From contig CAKTYZ010000005.1 in the NCBI GenBank assembly GCA_934635225.1, positions 62,001 to 126,000 on the forward strand: 64,000 nucleotides of DNA, read 5' to 3'. The DNA comes from an uncultured Kiritimatiellota bacterium (lineage in GTDB: Bacteria > Verrucomicrobiota > Kiritimatiellia > RFP12 > UBA1067). Below the pieces are notes generated by a model. The model saw only the letters and a list, made by a program, of their open reading frames with translations. It was not told the DNA's origin and ran no database searches. This document shows positions 42,708 through 51,864 of the stretch, one piece after another; within the stretch, counting starts at the first letter, position 1; every line of letters begins with the position of its first letter. Made by a program: the position numbers and the translations under genes.

Positions 42708-43552
42708 CGCTCCGCTCCTTTCGTGATGAGTCCGCCGCAGGCGACCATCAGGAAGATTGCGCTCAAAAAGACGACATATCCCGAATAGTCGTGATAGAAC
42801 CCCGTCGCAAAGTCAGGCGAGCACATCGCCGCGACACCGACAATCGTGAAAATGCGCAGGACGTTGCCCAGAATCGCCAAAGGAATGGAGAGCGCGAACA
42901 GCACTCCACGCCGAAGCCATGTCGGTTGCGTGAAGTACGCGTAACCAGCCGTCAGCGCCATCATCGCGAAGAGAGAGCGCATACCGCTGCACGGCGCGGC
43001 GACGTCAATTGCGAAAGAACCTGTCGAGGACATGAGCATCGTCCCCTGTCGCAAGATGTCCACGCCCAGACCATGCAACGTCAGGTAGGCCGCCGAAACC
43101 GCAAAAAGCCGCAGATGAATCGTCACAATGTCCAGAAAGGAATGAAGCGGAATGCAGAAAAGGAGGAACAGGAACGAAAAAAGCGTGCGCCTTGTCGTCT
43201 GGACGCCGAAAATCGACAGCGTCAGCGCAATCAGAAGCCCGACAAAACCCAAGATCTCAAACCGCACCTGCAGCCCGCGCGCACCCAAGAAACCGATGAA
43301 AAGCGACGGCACGGCAAGAACCAACCCCCATAACGACGGTGCGCCGAACGACTCAACAATCGTGCGGCGTTCACGCCAAAGGACATAAATCGAGAACAAC
43401 GGCACGTACCAGCCGTAGGACAGGTCCTCTTGCGCCGAGCCAAAGACCCCCGGCGCATGCGAAAGCAACAACAACCGGTAGCCCCACAGCATCGACAGAA
43501 ACGCCAAGGCGAAAAGCAGACACCTGAACTTGACTTCTCTTGCTCTCATCAT
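42692..43552 (-). CDS. exosortase
   Basis: This is an integral membrane transpeptidase-like protein of 286 residues with about eight helices. The three catalytic residues of the exosortase/archaeosortase family are visible: Cys in DVAAPCSGMRSLFA, Arg in ILGNVLRI, and His in FYHDYSGYVVF. Exosortases remove short C-terminal sorting tags of exported proteins. The ATG at 43552 is preferred: the promoter hexamer ends 12 bases upstream, so the frame's first possible codon (43564) would lie before the transcript. No PEP-CTERM type substrate was recognised in the window. Confidence 0.9.
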   Translation of the reverse strand: MMRAREVKFRCLLFALAFLSMLWGYRLLLLSHAPGVFGSAQEDLSYGWYVPLFSIYVLWRERRTIVESFGAPSLWGLVLAVPSLFIGFLGARGLQVRFEILGFVGLLIALTLSIFGVQTTRRTLFSFLFLLFCIPLHSFLDIVTIHLRLFAVSAAYLTLHGLGVDILRQGTMLMSSTGSFAIDVAAPCSGMRSLFAMMALTAGYAYFTQPTWLRRGVLFALSIPLAILGNVLRIFTIVGVAAMCSPDFATGFYHDYSGYVVFLSAIFLMVACGGLITKGAERCARS

Positions 43553-43564
43553 GTTGACGCGCAA

Positions 43565-43573
43565 ATTATACCA
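43565..43573 (-). promoter_or_regulatory. extended -10 promoter for the exosortase operon
   Basis: The minus strand reads TGGTATAAT, 12 bases before the ATG at 43552. No Shine-Dalgarno lies between. Confidence 0.7.
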
Positions 43574-43606
43574 TATTCCGCCGATTTCCGCAGACTGCCG
43601 TCGGAC

Positions 43607-44581
43607 TCAGAAAGCGCCGATCGCCAGCGAAGAGAAAGTCGAAATCGGGGTCGTGTCGCGGTAGTTGTCAATGACCTGACGCACATCACGGATCAGACCA
43701 TTGACCTCGTCGTACAGTTTCGGATCCTTCGCAAGACGACCAATCGTGCCATTGCCCTCTTTGAGATCCGTGGCAAAGGAATTGAGGTTCCCCAGAAGCT
43801 GATTCGCCCGCGCAACCGTCTCCTTGACATCCACGCCCTCTGCGGCCTTGCGAAACGCCGCGATACCCGCTTCAAGGTCTTCATACAGCCGGGCGCGATT
43901 GAGGCGATCCGACACCGCACGCGCATTCGCCAGCGTCTCCCGAAGGTCCACGTAGACGGTCTCGTTCGTCCCCAGCAACCGCCCGACCGTACCTTCGCCG
44001 CGCGCCACGCGGTCGGCGACTTCGTTCGCGCGGTCCATGAAGCTGTCGGCTTTCGCCGAGACCTCTCGCGCATAGGCCGATGCCGCCGCGACATTCGTGA
44101 CGATGGTCTGCAATTCGGGATTGGCCATGAACTCACGCATGCTCTTGGCAATCTTCGAGACATCGGACATCCAATCCGTCGGCGTCTCGCCGACAAAGAG
44201 CGTCGTCGCGAGCGGGCAAATCTCGCCGGTCCCCTCCTCCAGCGACAAGTAGTTGCCGCCCAGCATCGAGAGATTGCGAACGGACGCGACAGCCCCCGTG
44301 CGAAGGACGACATGCGCATCGACATCCGCAAAGACCACGAGATTCGACGGCGTCACCTCGACATGGCTAATGGCGCCGACCTTCGTGCCGCGATACATGA
44401 CATTGTCACGCTCCTTCAGTCCGCCAACGCCATCAAAGACGATGCACATCGTCACGCGATTTCGCCCCGCGAGGACGTCAACGCCTGAAATGACAATCGT
44501 GAAATAGCCCAAGAGCAGCAGTACCGTGACCATGAAAAGCCCGACAACAAACTGCGAGAACGCCTCACTTTTCTTCTTCAT
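43607..44581 (-). CDS. mlaD: MlaD phospholipid-transport ring protein
   Basis: This is a 324-residue protein with one N-terminal helix (FVVGLFMVTVLLLLGYFTIVI) and an MCE domain (GGLKERDNVMYRGTKVGAISHVEV, ASVRNLSMLGGNYLSL). A long alpha-helical tail of about 180 residues follows, with repeated GxGTxGRL elements (GEGTVGRLLGTN, GNGTIGRLAKD). It forms the periplasmic ring of the Mla lipid transporter. Its ATG overlaps the mlaF stop by four bases. The tail is longer than in E. coli MlaD and closer to Mce/TGD2 forms. Confidence 0.92.
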   Translation of the reverse strand: MKKKSEAFSQFVVGLFMVTVLLLLGYFTIVISGVDVLAGRNRVTMCIVFDGVGGLKERDNVMYRGTKVGAISHVEVTPSNLVVFADVDAHVVLRTGAVASVRNLSMLGGNYLSLEEGTGEICPLATTLFVGETPTDWMSDVSKIAKSMREFMANPELQTIVTNVAAASAYAREVSAKADSFMDRANEVADRVARGEGTVGRLLGTNETVYVDLRETLANARAVSDRLNRARLYEDLEAGIAAFRKAAEGVDVKETVARANQLLGNLNSFATDLKEGNGTIGRLAKDPKLYDEVNGLIRDVRQVIDNYRDTTPISTFSSLAIGAF

Positions 44582-45282
44582 AGAGCCTCCCCCCGGGCGG
44601 CGGCAAGGAAAGCCAGCGCCTCGGGATTGTCTGATTTCTGGAATTCTTCCGGCGTCAGGCAGACGACTGCCCGACCGTTCTTCACGAGCAACACCCGGCT
44701 CGCAATCCGAAAGGCAGAGACAAGATCATGCGTGACGACGATGGACGTCACGCCGCGCGTCTGGTTGACCTGGCGGATGAGCCGCGTGATCTGCGCACTC
44801 GTCACGGGGTCCAGACCTGACGTCGGCTCGTCATAGAGGATGACTTCCGCGTCACAGACGATCGCCCGCGCCAACCCCGCACGCTTCTGCATGCCGCCCG
44901 AAATCTCCGACGGATACTTTTCCGCATCCTGCTCCAGCCCGACGGCACGCAACGCTTCCATCACGCGGCGGTCAATCTCTTCAGACGAGAGTCGCGTCGT
45001 CTCAACGAGCGGCAAGGCCACATTTTCCCAAACCGTCTTCCAGGCCAGAAGCGCACCCGACTGGAAGAGATAGCCGATTCGATCCGTCGCAACCGCCACC
45101 TCGCCGGCATCTGGCTCAAGCAGCCCGACGATATGCTTGAGCGTGACGGACTTTCCTGTCCCCGAAGGGCCAATCAAGGCCAAGACCTCCCCTTTCTCAA
45201 CCTGAAAGGAGAGCCCGTCCAGCACAACGGCTTCGCCGAAGCGCTTGACGACATTCCGGAACTCAACCATCGTCTCCGCCAT
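44578..45282 (-). CDS. mlaF: MlaF ABC-transporter ATPase
   Basis: This 234-residue ATPase drives phospholipid transfer between the membranes. Walker A is GPSGTGKS, the Q-loop region is GYLFQSGALLAWKTV, the signature is SGGMQKR, and Walker B is EVILYDEPTSGLDPVTSAQ, which is characteristic of the Mla subgroup. The switch His is in VVTHD. The start shares one base with the mlaE stop (TGATG). Confidence 0.95.
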   Translation of the reverse strand: MAETMVEFRNVVKRFGEAVVLDGLSFQVEKGEVLALIGPSGTGKSVTLKHIVGLLEPDAGEVAVATDRIGYLFQSGALLAWKTVWENVALPLVETTRLSSEEIDRRVMEALRAVGLEQDAEKYPSEISGGMQKRAGLARAIVCDAEVILYDEPTSGLDPVTSAQITRLIRQVNQTRGVTSIVVTHDLVSAFRIASRVLLVKNGRAVVCLTPEEFQKSDNPEALAFLAAARGEAL

Positions 45283-46040
45283 CAGTAGAACACCCGCGTA
45301 ACCATATAGCCAGAAATGAGAATCGCCAGAAACGAGACAATGACGGCACGTTGCGTGGACTTCCCGACTCCCGTCGCCCCCAATGACGTTCCAAGGCCCT
45401 CGGACACCGAGATGACGCCAACGAGAAAGCCGAACACCGTCCCCTTCAGGATGCCGACGAAGAGGTCCTTCGCCTCAGACATCACAAGGGCCCCGGACAT
45501 ATACTGCTGGAAATCGACATTCAACTGCGTCGCCCCGACGATTCCGCCGCCAACCGCCCCGATGATGCAACAATAGAACGAGAGGACAGGCGCCATCAGG
45601 ACAAGCGCGAGAACGCGCGGCGCCGCGAGAAACCGCATCGGCGAAATGCGCAAGATGACGAGTGCATCAATCTCGTCGTTCACTTTCATCGTGCCAAGTT
45701 CCGCCGCGATGGCAGAGCCCACGCAGGCCGCGAGGCAAATGCCGCAGCAGAACGCGCCCATCTCGCGCAGGAGCGTCATCATCACCGCCGCGCCCAAGAA
45801 GATCTCTTGGTTGAAGCGCGCCAGTTCAAGCCCAACCTGAAGCGCAAGGATCATCCCCATGAAAAGCGAAACGACCGTGATGACCGGCAATGTCCGAATG
45901 CCCGTCGCGTAGAGTTGGCGAAACAGGTCCTCACGCCCGGCACGACGCCAAAGGACGACAGGGAAATACGCGACGGATTTCCCCGCCACGATTCCTGCCC
46001 AGCCTACGGACCCTATCAGTCTGAGAATGCCGCTCATCAT
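45282..46040 (-). CDS. mlaE: MlaE permease
   Basis: This 252-residue permease of the MlaE/YrbE family has five to six membrane helices. Conserved elements are FMGMILALQVGLEL, the cytoplasmic loop AAELGTMKVNDEIDAL that couples to MlaF, and the C-terminal SEGLGTSLGATGVGKSTQRAV segment. It is first in the mlaEFD operon. Two adjacent ATG codons (46040 and 46037) are possible; GAAGAG precedes both. MlaB and MlaC are not adjacent. Confidence 0.95.
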   Translation of the reverse strand: MMSGILRLIGSVGWAGIVAGKSVAYFPVVLWRRAGREDLFRQLYATGIRTLPVITVVSLFMGMILALQVGLELARFNQEIFLGAAVMMTLLREMGAFCCGICLAACVGSAIAAELGTMKVNDEIDALVILRISPMRFLAAPRVLALVLMAPVLSFYCCIIGAVGGGIVGATQLNVDFQQYMSGALVMSEAKDLFVGILKGTVFGFLVGVISVSEGLGTSLGATGVGKSTQRAVIVSFLAILISGYMVTRVFY

Positions 46041-46069
46041 CTCTTCACAGAACGCCTCTGATTCTGCGT

Positions 46070-46078
46070 ATTATACCA
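46070..46078 (-). promoter_or_regulatory. extended -10 promoter for mlaEFD
   Basis: The minus strand reads TGGTATAAT, 29 bases before the ATG at 46040. Confidence 0.7.
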
Positions 46079-46107
46079 AATCTACCGCCCAGACCGCAAA
46101 AACACGA

Positions 46108-46131
46108 AAACCCCAGCGTCTACTGGGGTTT
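46108..46131 (-). terminator. terminator between tRNA-Asn and mlaE
   Basis: A perfect 9-bp stem (AAACCCCAG/CTGGGGTTT) with a six-base loop is followed on the minus strand by TCGTGTTTTT. It lies 15 bases after the tRNA-Asn 3' end. Confidence 0.75.
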
Positions 46132-46146
46132 CATCGCTTCCTGAAC

Positions 46147-46221
46147 TGGCTCGGGCGGCTGGATTCGAACCAGCGACCAATTGATTAACAGTCAACTGCG
46201 CTACCACTGCGCCACGCCCGA
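46147..46221 (-). tRNA. tRNA-Asn (anticodon GUU)
   Basis: The minus strand forms a cloverleaf with a TCGGGCG/CGCCCGA acceptor stem, a GGTTCGAATCC T-arm, and anticodon loop CTGTTAA giving GTT. CCA is encoded. It has its own promoter and terminator. Confidence 0.95.
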
Positions 46222-46254
46222 ACGTCATTCATGAACTTGCGTCCAATGGCGTGT

Positions 46255-46263
46255 AGTATATCA
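46255..46263 (-). promoter_or_regulatory. extended -10 promoter for tRNA-Asn
   Basis: The minus strand reads TGATATACT, with about 27 nt from the predicted start to the mature tRNA end. Confidence 0.6.
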
Positions 46264-46323
46264 TAATCTCCGATTCGCGTGCAAGGGGGTATTTGCGGAT
46301 CGCACAGTTTCCGAGCGATTACC

Positions 46324-47067
46324 TCAAGGACGCGCACACGGCGCGTCATACTTCTTCATCTCGTCCTGAACGCGCCGCCGCGTCTCCTCATCTGGCGCGA
46401 CAACGATGCCGCGCAGTTCGCAGGGCGCCCAGCCATTCGTCCAAGTCGTGTCGCGGAACGGCTCCTCAAACGCCATCTGATCCGGCAGAATGTCATCTGT
46501 CGTTCCTGCGCGTCCGTCCGGCCCGCGCGAATAGAGAATCGGATGCCCCCCCTCGGACCGCGTCTCGTAGACGTAATCATTTCCCCACGGGTCAGGAACG
46601 ACATGATTGACATAGGGGCCGTCCCATCCAGGATGCTCACGACGCACGCGGCGAATCTCGTTCGGACGGCGGAACGCCAAGACCGCGAGACCTTCCGCCG
46701 TCGTCGGGTAGGATCCGACATGGAACTTGTAGCGACCGAGCGCGACCGAAAGCGACCGCATGGCCTTCTGCGCCTGCAAGGGCTTGCGCTCGACACGCGC
46801 CTTGCCGAGTCCAATGCCGTTTCGCGCGGCAGAAAGGACCATCCCGCCAACAAGCAGGAGAACGGCGACGACCACCACGTAGAAGACGGGACCACGTTTC
46901 AGCAAGGGCGCACCCACCCCCTGAAGCTCGGCCCGCTTCCGCTCATATTCGCGCGCAATCGCCTTGACGGCAGCCTTGGTGGACTTGCGGTGCAACGGCG
47001 ACACGCCCGCATCGTCCGGACGCTTTTTCGCCGGAAACCGTTTCTTCAACTCGTTGACGTCTACCAT
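46324..47067 (-). CDS. GspG-like pseudopilin domain on a cytoplasmic-anchor scaffold
   Basis: This is a 247-residue protein. Residues 1-58 are charged and presumably cytoplasmic, residues about 59-80 form one membrane helix (VFYVVVVAVLLLVGGMVLSA), and the rest resembles the periplasmic domain of GspG. That part contains SYPTTAEGLAVL, GWDGPYVNHVVPDPWGNDYVY and a calcium-loop-like SRGPDGRAGTTDDI. The short prepilin leader and the Gly-Phe cleavage site of pseudopilins are missing, so it should not be processed by prepilin peptidase. The ATG shares one base with the gyrB stop (TGATG). It may be a retained minor subunit or a protein of a new type. Confidence 0.7.
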   Translation of the reverse strand: MVDVNELKKRFPAKKRPDDAGVSPLHRKSTKAAVKAIAREYERKRAELQGVGAPLLKRGPVFYVVVVAVLLLVGGMVLSAARNGIGLGKARVERKPLQAQKAMRSLSVALGRYKFHVGSYPTTAEGLAVLAFRRPNEIRRVRREHPGWDGPYVNHVVPDPWGNDYVYETRSEGGHPILYSRGPDGRAGTTDDILPDQMAFEEPFRDTTWTNGWAPCELRGIVVAPDEETRRRVQDEMKKYDAPCARP

Positions 47068-49316
47068 CAGAAGTCCAGGTTGCGGACGTTCAGCGCATTG
47101 TCCTCGATGAACTTGCGACGAGGTTCGACCTCATCGCCCATGAGAAGCGTAAACATCTGGTCCGCCTTCACAGCGTCTTCCAGCCTGACGCGAAGCATGT
47201 GCCGCTTCTCCGGATTCATCGTCGTGTCGTAGAGCTCATCGGCGTCCATCTCACCAAGGCCCTTGAATCGCGTGATCGAAAGGCCTTGCTTGCCGTGGTT
47301 GCGCACGTCGTCCAACAGCTTCACGAGCGGACCGTTCGCCGTCGGCGCATTCGTGCCGAACCAGTCGTCCGGCTCATACCCAAAGCCCGAAAGCGACGAG
47401 AACTGCTTCTTGATCATCGACGCGCCCGAACCCTGCGCCGTTTCGTCCCTGAGAAGCGCCGCTGCGTCAAACCCGCGTTCGCCGACCATCTTCGCCGTCG
47501 CCTCAATCTCCGCAAGGAGAATCAGGAGCGCCCGCGCACGGTCTTTCTCCAAGGCAACGCCATCCTTGCCCTTCACCTCAAAGTCGTCAAGTCCCTGCGT
47601 CAGAAGGCGTTCCGTCAAATCGCCGTCCGTCAGGACGTAATCCGTCTTCTTCTTGCGTTCGACCTTGTAGAGCGGCGGCTGGGCGATATAGACATAGCCT
47701 TTCTCGATCAGTTCGGGCATGCGCCGGTAGAAGAACGTGAGCAGAAGCGTGCGAATGTGCGCGCCATCGACGTCGGCATCGGTCATGATGACGATCTTGT
47801 GGTAGCGGGCTTTCGAGACGTCCCATTCCTCGCCAAAGCCACAGCCAATTGCCGTAATCATCGTGCGCACTTCGTTGTTCGCCAGCATGCGGTCGATGCG
47901 CGCCTTCTCGACATTGATGATCTTGCCGCGCAGCGGAAGAATCGCCTGCGTCGCGCGGTTGCGCCCTTTGCACGCCGAGCCGCCGGCCGAGTCGCCCTCG
48001 ACAAGGTAGAGTTCGGTCAGGGCCGGGTCGCGCTCGGAGCAGTCACGTAGCTTGCCCGGAAGCGACAGCCCGTCCATTGCGCCCTTGCGCCGCGTGCTCT
48101 CGCGCGCGGCACGCGCCGCCTCTCGCGCACGGTTCGCCAGAAGCGTCTTTTCGATGACCGTCTTCGCGACGGAGGGATTCTCCTCGAAGAACGTCATCAG
48201 GTTCTCGGAAACGATGCCCGAAACGATGCCATCGACTTCGCCATTGCCGAGTTTCGTCTTCGTCTGGCCCTCAAACTGCGGCTGCGGAACCTTCACGCTC
48301 ACGACGACGGTCAGGCCCTCGCGCATGTCATCGCCCGTCAGAGAAGCCAGTTCCTTCTCTTTGATGAGCTTGTTCTTCTCACCGTAAGTTTTGACCGTCG
48401 CCGTCAGCGCACGACGAAAACCCGTCAGGTGCGTGCCGCCCTCGATCGTATGAATGTTGTTGCAGTAGGTCTGCTCAATCGTCGAATAGGTGTCGGTATA
48501 CTGCATCGACACTTCGGCCTGGATGACATACGTACCGTCCAGACGTGCGCATTCGCGCTGACCCTCAAAGTGGATGATCGGCGAAATCGGCGTCTTGTTC
48601 GTGTTCAAGTAGCTGACAAACTCGTCGATGCCGCCCTCGTAGTGGAAGGTCTCCTCGTAGAACTGCCCGCTTTCGTCGCCTTCCTCGTCCTTGAAGTGGA
48701 TTGTCACGCCCTTGTTGAGAAACGCGAGTTCGCGCAGACGCGCGGCCAAGATCGAAGCCTTGAACTTGCGGCAGGTGAAGATTGTGTGGTCGGGAAAGAA
48801 CGTCACCGTCGTCCCCGTCTCGTGACCGCAGTCACCGACGACCTCAAGAGGCTTCGTGACATGGCCGCGCGAGAACTCGATGTGATGAAGTTTGCCGTCG
48901 CGCTTGACATCGACCCGCATCCAGTCGGACAGCGCGTTTACGCACGAGACGCCAACGCCATGAAGACCACCGGAGACCTTGTAGTTCGAGCCATCGAACT
49001 TGCCGCCCGCGTGGAGAATGGTCAGGACAACCTCAATCGCCGGTTTGTGTTGCGTCGGGTGCATGTCCACAGGGATGCCGCGCCCGTTGTCCTTGACCGT
49101 GAGAGACCCGTCCTTGTTGATGATCACGTCAATCATCGAACAGTAGCCCGCAAGCGCCTCGTCAATCGAGTTGTCCACAACCTCGTACACGAGATGGTGG
49201 TAGCCGCGCTCGCCCGTGTCGCCGATGTACATCGCAGGGCGTTTGCGCACTGCCTCCATGCCTTCGAGAACCTGGATGTTCTCGGCGTTGTAGTTACCGT
49301 TCATTTCCTCTGCCAT
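47067..49316 (-). CDS. gyrB: DNA gyrase subunit B
   Basis: This is a 749-residue ATPase subunit of gyrase. The GHKL ATPase domain starts with QVLEGMEAVRKRPAMYIG and VDNSIDEALAGYC. The TOPRIM domain carries LVEGDSAGGSA and MTDADVDGAHIRTLLL, and the C-terminus has RFKGLGEMD...MNPEKR. Length is a little under E. coli GyrB, as in most bacteria. The promoter -10 at 49363 lies 46 bases upstream. Coupling to the pseudopilin-like gene by a one-base overlap is unusual. Confidence 0.97.
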   Translation of the reverse strand: MAEEMNGNYNAENIQVLEGMEAVRKRPAMYIGDTGERGYHHLVYEVVDNSIDEALAGYCSMIDVIINKDGSLTVKDNGRGIPVDMHPTQHKPAIEVVLTILHAGGKFDGSNYKVSGGLHGVGVSCVNALSDWMRVDVKRDGKLHHIEFSRGHVTKPLEVVGDCGHETGTTVTFFPDHTIFTCRKFKASILAARLRELAFLNKGVTIHFKDEEGDESGQFYEETFHYEGGIDEFVSYLNTNKTPISPIIHFEGQRECARLDGTYVIQAEVSMQYTDTYSTIEQTYCNNIHTIEGGTHLTGFRRALTATVKTYGEKNKLIKEKELASLTGDDMREGLTVVVSVKVPQPQFEGQTKTKLGNGEVDGIVSGIVSENLMTFFEENPSVAKTVIEKTLLANRAREAARAARESTRRKGAMDGLSLPGKLRDCSERDPALTELYLVEGDSAGGSACKGRNRATQAILPLRGKIINVEKARIDRMLANNEVRTMITAIGCGFGEEWDVSKARYHKIVIMTDADVDGAHIRTLLLTFFYRRMPELIEKGYVYIAQPPLYKVERKKKTDYVLTDGDLTERLLTQGLDDFEVKGKDGVALEKDRARALLILLAEIEATAKMVGERGFDAAALLRDETAQGSGASMIKKQFSSLSGFGYEPDDWFGTNAPTANGPLVKLLDDVRNHGKQGLSITRFKGLGEMDADELYDTTMNPEKRHMLRVRLEDAVKADQMFTLLMGDEVEPRRKFIEDNALNVRNLDF

Positions 49317-49362
49317 TCAGATCGTCTTTCTTAAGATGCACAAAACTGCCGTAAACACATAT

Positions 49363-49371
49363 ATTATATCA
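49363..49371 (-). promoter_or_regulatory. extended -10 promoter for gyrB
   Basis: The minus strand reads TGATATAAT, 46 bases before the gyrB ATG. Confidence 0.6.
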
Positions 49372-49401
49372 AAATCCGCTACGTTTCAAAAGCCCCTCGG
49401 G

Positions 49402-51864
49402 CTAAAACCGAAGGCCGAGTCCGCCCTTGTCCAGTTTCGCCCGCATCCGCGACTTTGCCTTTCCGGAAAGGACCAGATCCGCAAGGGGATCCTCGACATA
49501 GTCCTGCACAACGCGACGAAGCGGGCGTGCGCCCAACGCGCTGTTGTACCCCTTCTCGATGAGGAAGTCCGCCGCTTTCTTGTCGAGCGTCAACGCGATG
49601 TGCGCGTCCTTGAGCCGTGTCTGCAGTCGCGCGATCTCAAGCTTCAGAATCGCCGACATGTCCGCCTTTTCGAGCTTCTTGAACACGACCGTCTCGTCAA
49701 AGCGGTTGAGGAGCTCCGGTCGGAACGTGCGCTTCGCCTCCCCAAGGAGTTTCTCCTTCAGGACCTCATAGTTCGTCTCGGCGGTGTCGCGGGTGAATCC
49801 GAGAGAATGCCCCTCACGCGCGAAGTCAAAGCCAAGGTTAGCCGTGCAGATGATGATCGTGTTGCGGAAATCGATGATTCGCCCCTGTCCGTCCGTGAGA
49901 CGCCCTTCGTCGAGGATCTGGAGCAGCATGTTGCACACGTCGCCGTTCGCCTTCTCGAACTCGTCGAACAGCACGACCGAATACGGACGGCGGCGCACCT
50001 TCTCGGTCAGTTGTCCGCCTTCGTCATAGCCGACATAGCCAGGCGGCGCACCGACCAGCCGCGATGAGGAGTATTTCTCCTGGAACTCGGACATGTCGAG
50101 CGCGATGAGCGCCTTGTCGTCGCCATAGACCTTCTCGGCCAGCATCTTCGCAAGGTGCGTCTTGCCGACGCCCGTCGGACCCAGGAAAAGGAACGAGCCA
50201 ATCGGGCGCTTCGGGTCCGCCATCAGCGCGCGCGAACGGCGAAGGGCGCGGGCTATCGCCTTCACGGCCGGCTCCTGCCCGATCACGACATCACCCAGCG
50301 TGCGCTCCATCGCCAGAAGTTTTTCGGCTGTCGTCGCGTTCATCTTCTCCACGGGAACGCCGCTCATCGACGAGACCGTCTCAGCGACCTCACTCTCAGT
50401 CACCTCGATGGTCTCCTCGGCGTGCTCGGCCTTCCACTTCTTGAGGGACTCCTGAAACTGCGCGGACGCGACACGGATCTCTTCGCGGTACTTCGCCGCC
50501 GCATCGAAGTCGCCTTGAGCGATGAATGCGTCCTTCTTGCCCTTCAGCACGTCAATTCGCTCCTGCAATTCCGTCAGGCTCTTCGGACGCGCACTGGCCG
50601 CCGCGCGCAGACGCGCCCCAGTCTCGTCCATCGCGTCAATCGCCTTGTCCGGCAACTGTCTCGCCGGCAGGTAGCGTGCCGTCAGTTCAACTGCCGCGCG
50701 CAGAGCCTCTGGCGTGAACTTCGCCGAATGATATTCCTCGTATTTTGGCGCAATCCCCTTCAAGATCCCAATCGTGTCGGCAACGGACGGCTCGTCCACC
50801 TGAACGGACTGGAAGCGCCGTTCCAGCGCGGCATCCTTCTCAATGGACTTATGATACTCCTTCAGCGTCGTCGCGCCGACGCATTGCAGTTCGCCACGCG
50901 CCAGTGCAGGTTTGAGGATGTTCGCCGCGTCCATCGAGCCTTCCGCGCCGCCCGCGCCGACCATCGTGTGGATCTCGTCAAGGAAGAGGATGATGTTCCC
51001 CGCGCGTCTCGTCTCGTCAATGACCTTCTTCAGGCGTTCCTCGAACTGTCCGCGATACTGCGTGCCCGCGACAAGCCGCGCCATGTCCAACGCGACAACG
51101 CGCTTGGACTGCATGCGCTCGGGGACCTCGCCCCGGTGAATCGCCTGCGCAAGTCCTTCGACAACAGCCGTCTTGCCGACACCGGCCTCGCCGATGAGAA
51201 CGGCATTGTTCTTCGTTCGACGCGAGAGAATCTGGACAATGCGCTTCAGCTCCTTCGTACGCCCGATGACTGGGTCGAGGTGGCCCTGCCGCGCAAGGTC
51301 CGTCAAGTCACGGCCGAAGGCGTTCACCGTCGGCGTCTTCTGCGCCTTGCCGTTTGCGCCCTCACGCCGATCCGATTCGGGAGACTCGTCACCCTCCGGG
51401 CTGTCCTTGTCCGCAGCAGCTCCCTCGCCGGGAGACGACGGCCCTTGCGTGCCGGCGGCAATGAACTTGTCTACCGTGACGCCCGCGTTGAACAGAAGTT
51501 GTGCCGCCGCGTTTTCACCCTCGCGCAGCATCGCGAGGACAAGATGTTCCGTACCGACCAGCGCGTTGGGACCCGCCTCAATGGCCGACATCTCAAGGAC
51601 CTTCTTTGTCCGCGCCGTGAGCGGCAACTGCCCGCGTTGAAGAACTGCTTCGGCGCCGCCTGAGATGACGGAGCGCATTGACGCGGCCAAATCGTCCAGG
51701 GAAAGCCCGAGCGCCACCAGCCGCTGGGACGCGCCGCACGCGGGAATCGCGATAATCGACAGGAAGATGTGTTCGGAGCCGACGCTGTCGTGCCCGAGCT
51801 GACGCGCACAGCTCGTCGCGGCGTTCAGCGCGTCAACCGCGTGTTTGGTCAGGTTCAGGTTCAT
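49402..51864 (-). CDS. clpC: ClpC-type AAA+ unfoldase
   Basis: This is an 820-residue HSP100 chaperone that feeds proteins to ClpP. The N-domain (1-145) has two Clp-N repeats, followed by an acidic Ser/Glu-rich linker. The first AAA+ domain has Walker A GEAGVGKT and Walker B IILFLDEIH. The mid-region carries a UVR-like element (AQGDFDAAAKYREE), diagnostic of ClpC over ClpB. The second AAA+ domain has GPTGVGKT and VVLFDEFEKA. Its ATG overlaps the McsA-like gene by four bases, echoing the mcsA-mcsB-clpC order of Firmicutes. Confidence 0.94.
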   Translation of the reverse strand: MNLNLTKHAVDALNAATSCARQLGHDSVGSEHIFLSIIAIPACGASQRLVALGLSLDDLAASMRSVISGGAEAVLQRGQLPLTARTKKVLEMSAIEAGPNALVGTEHLVLAMLREGENAAAQLLFNAGVTVDKFIAAGTQGPSSPGEGAAADKDSPEGDESPESDRREGANGKAQKTPTVNAFGRDLTDLARQGHLDPVIGRTKELKRIVQILSRRTKNNAVLIGEAGVGKTAVVEGLAQAIHRGEVPERMQSKRVVALDMARLVAGTQYRGQFEERLKKVIDETRRAGNIILFLDEIHTMVGAGGAEGSMDAANILKPALARGELQCVGATTLKEYHKSIEKDAALERRFQSVQVDEPSVADTIGILKGIAPKYEEYHSAKFTPEALRAAVELTARYLPARQLPDKAIDAMDETGARLRAAASARPKSLTELQERIDVLKGKKDAFIAQGDFDAAAKYREEIRVASAQFQESLKKWKAEHAEETIEVTESEVAETVSSMSGVPVEKMNATTAEKLLAMERTLGDVVIGQEPAVKAIARALRRSRALMADPKRPIGSFLFLGPTGVGKTHLAKMLAEKVYGDDKALIALDMSEFQEKYSSSRLVGAPPGYVGYDEGGQLTEKVRRRPYSVVLFDEFEKANGDVCNMLLQILDEGRLTDGQGRIIDFRNTIIICTANLGFDFAREGHSLGFTRDTAETNYEVLKEKLLGEAKRTFRPELLNRFDETVVFKKLEKADMSAILKLEIARLQTRLKDAHIALTLDKKAADFLIEKGYNSALGARPLRRVVQDYVEDPLADLVLSGKAKSRMRAKLDKGGLGLRF

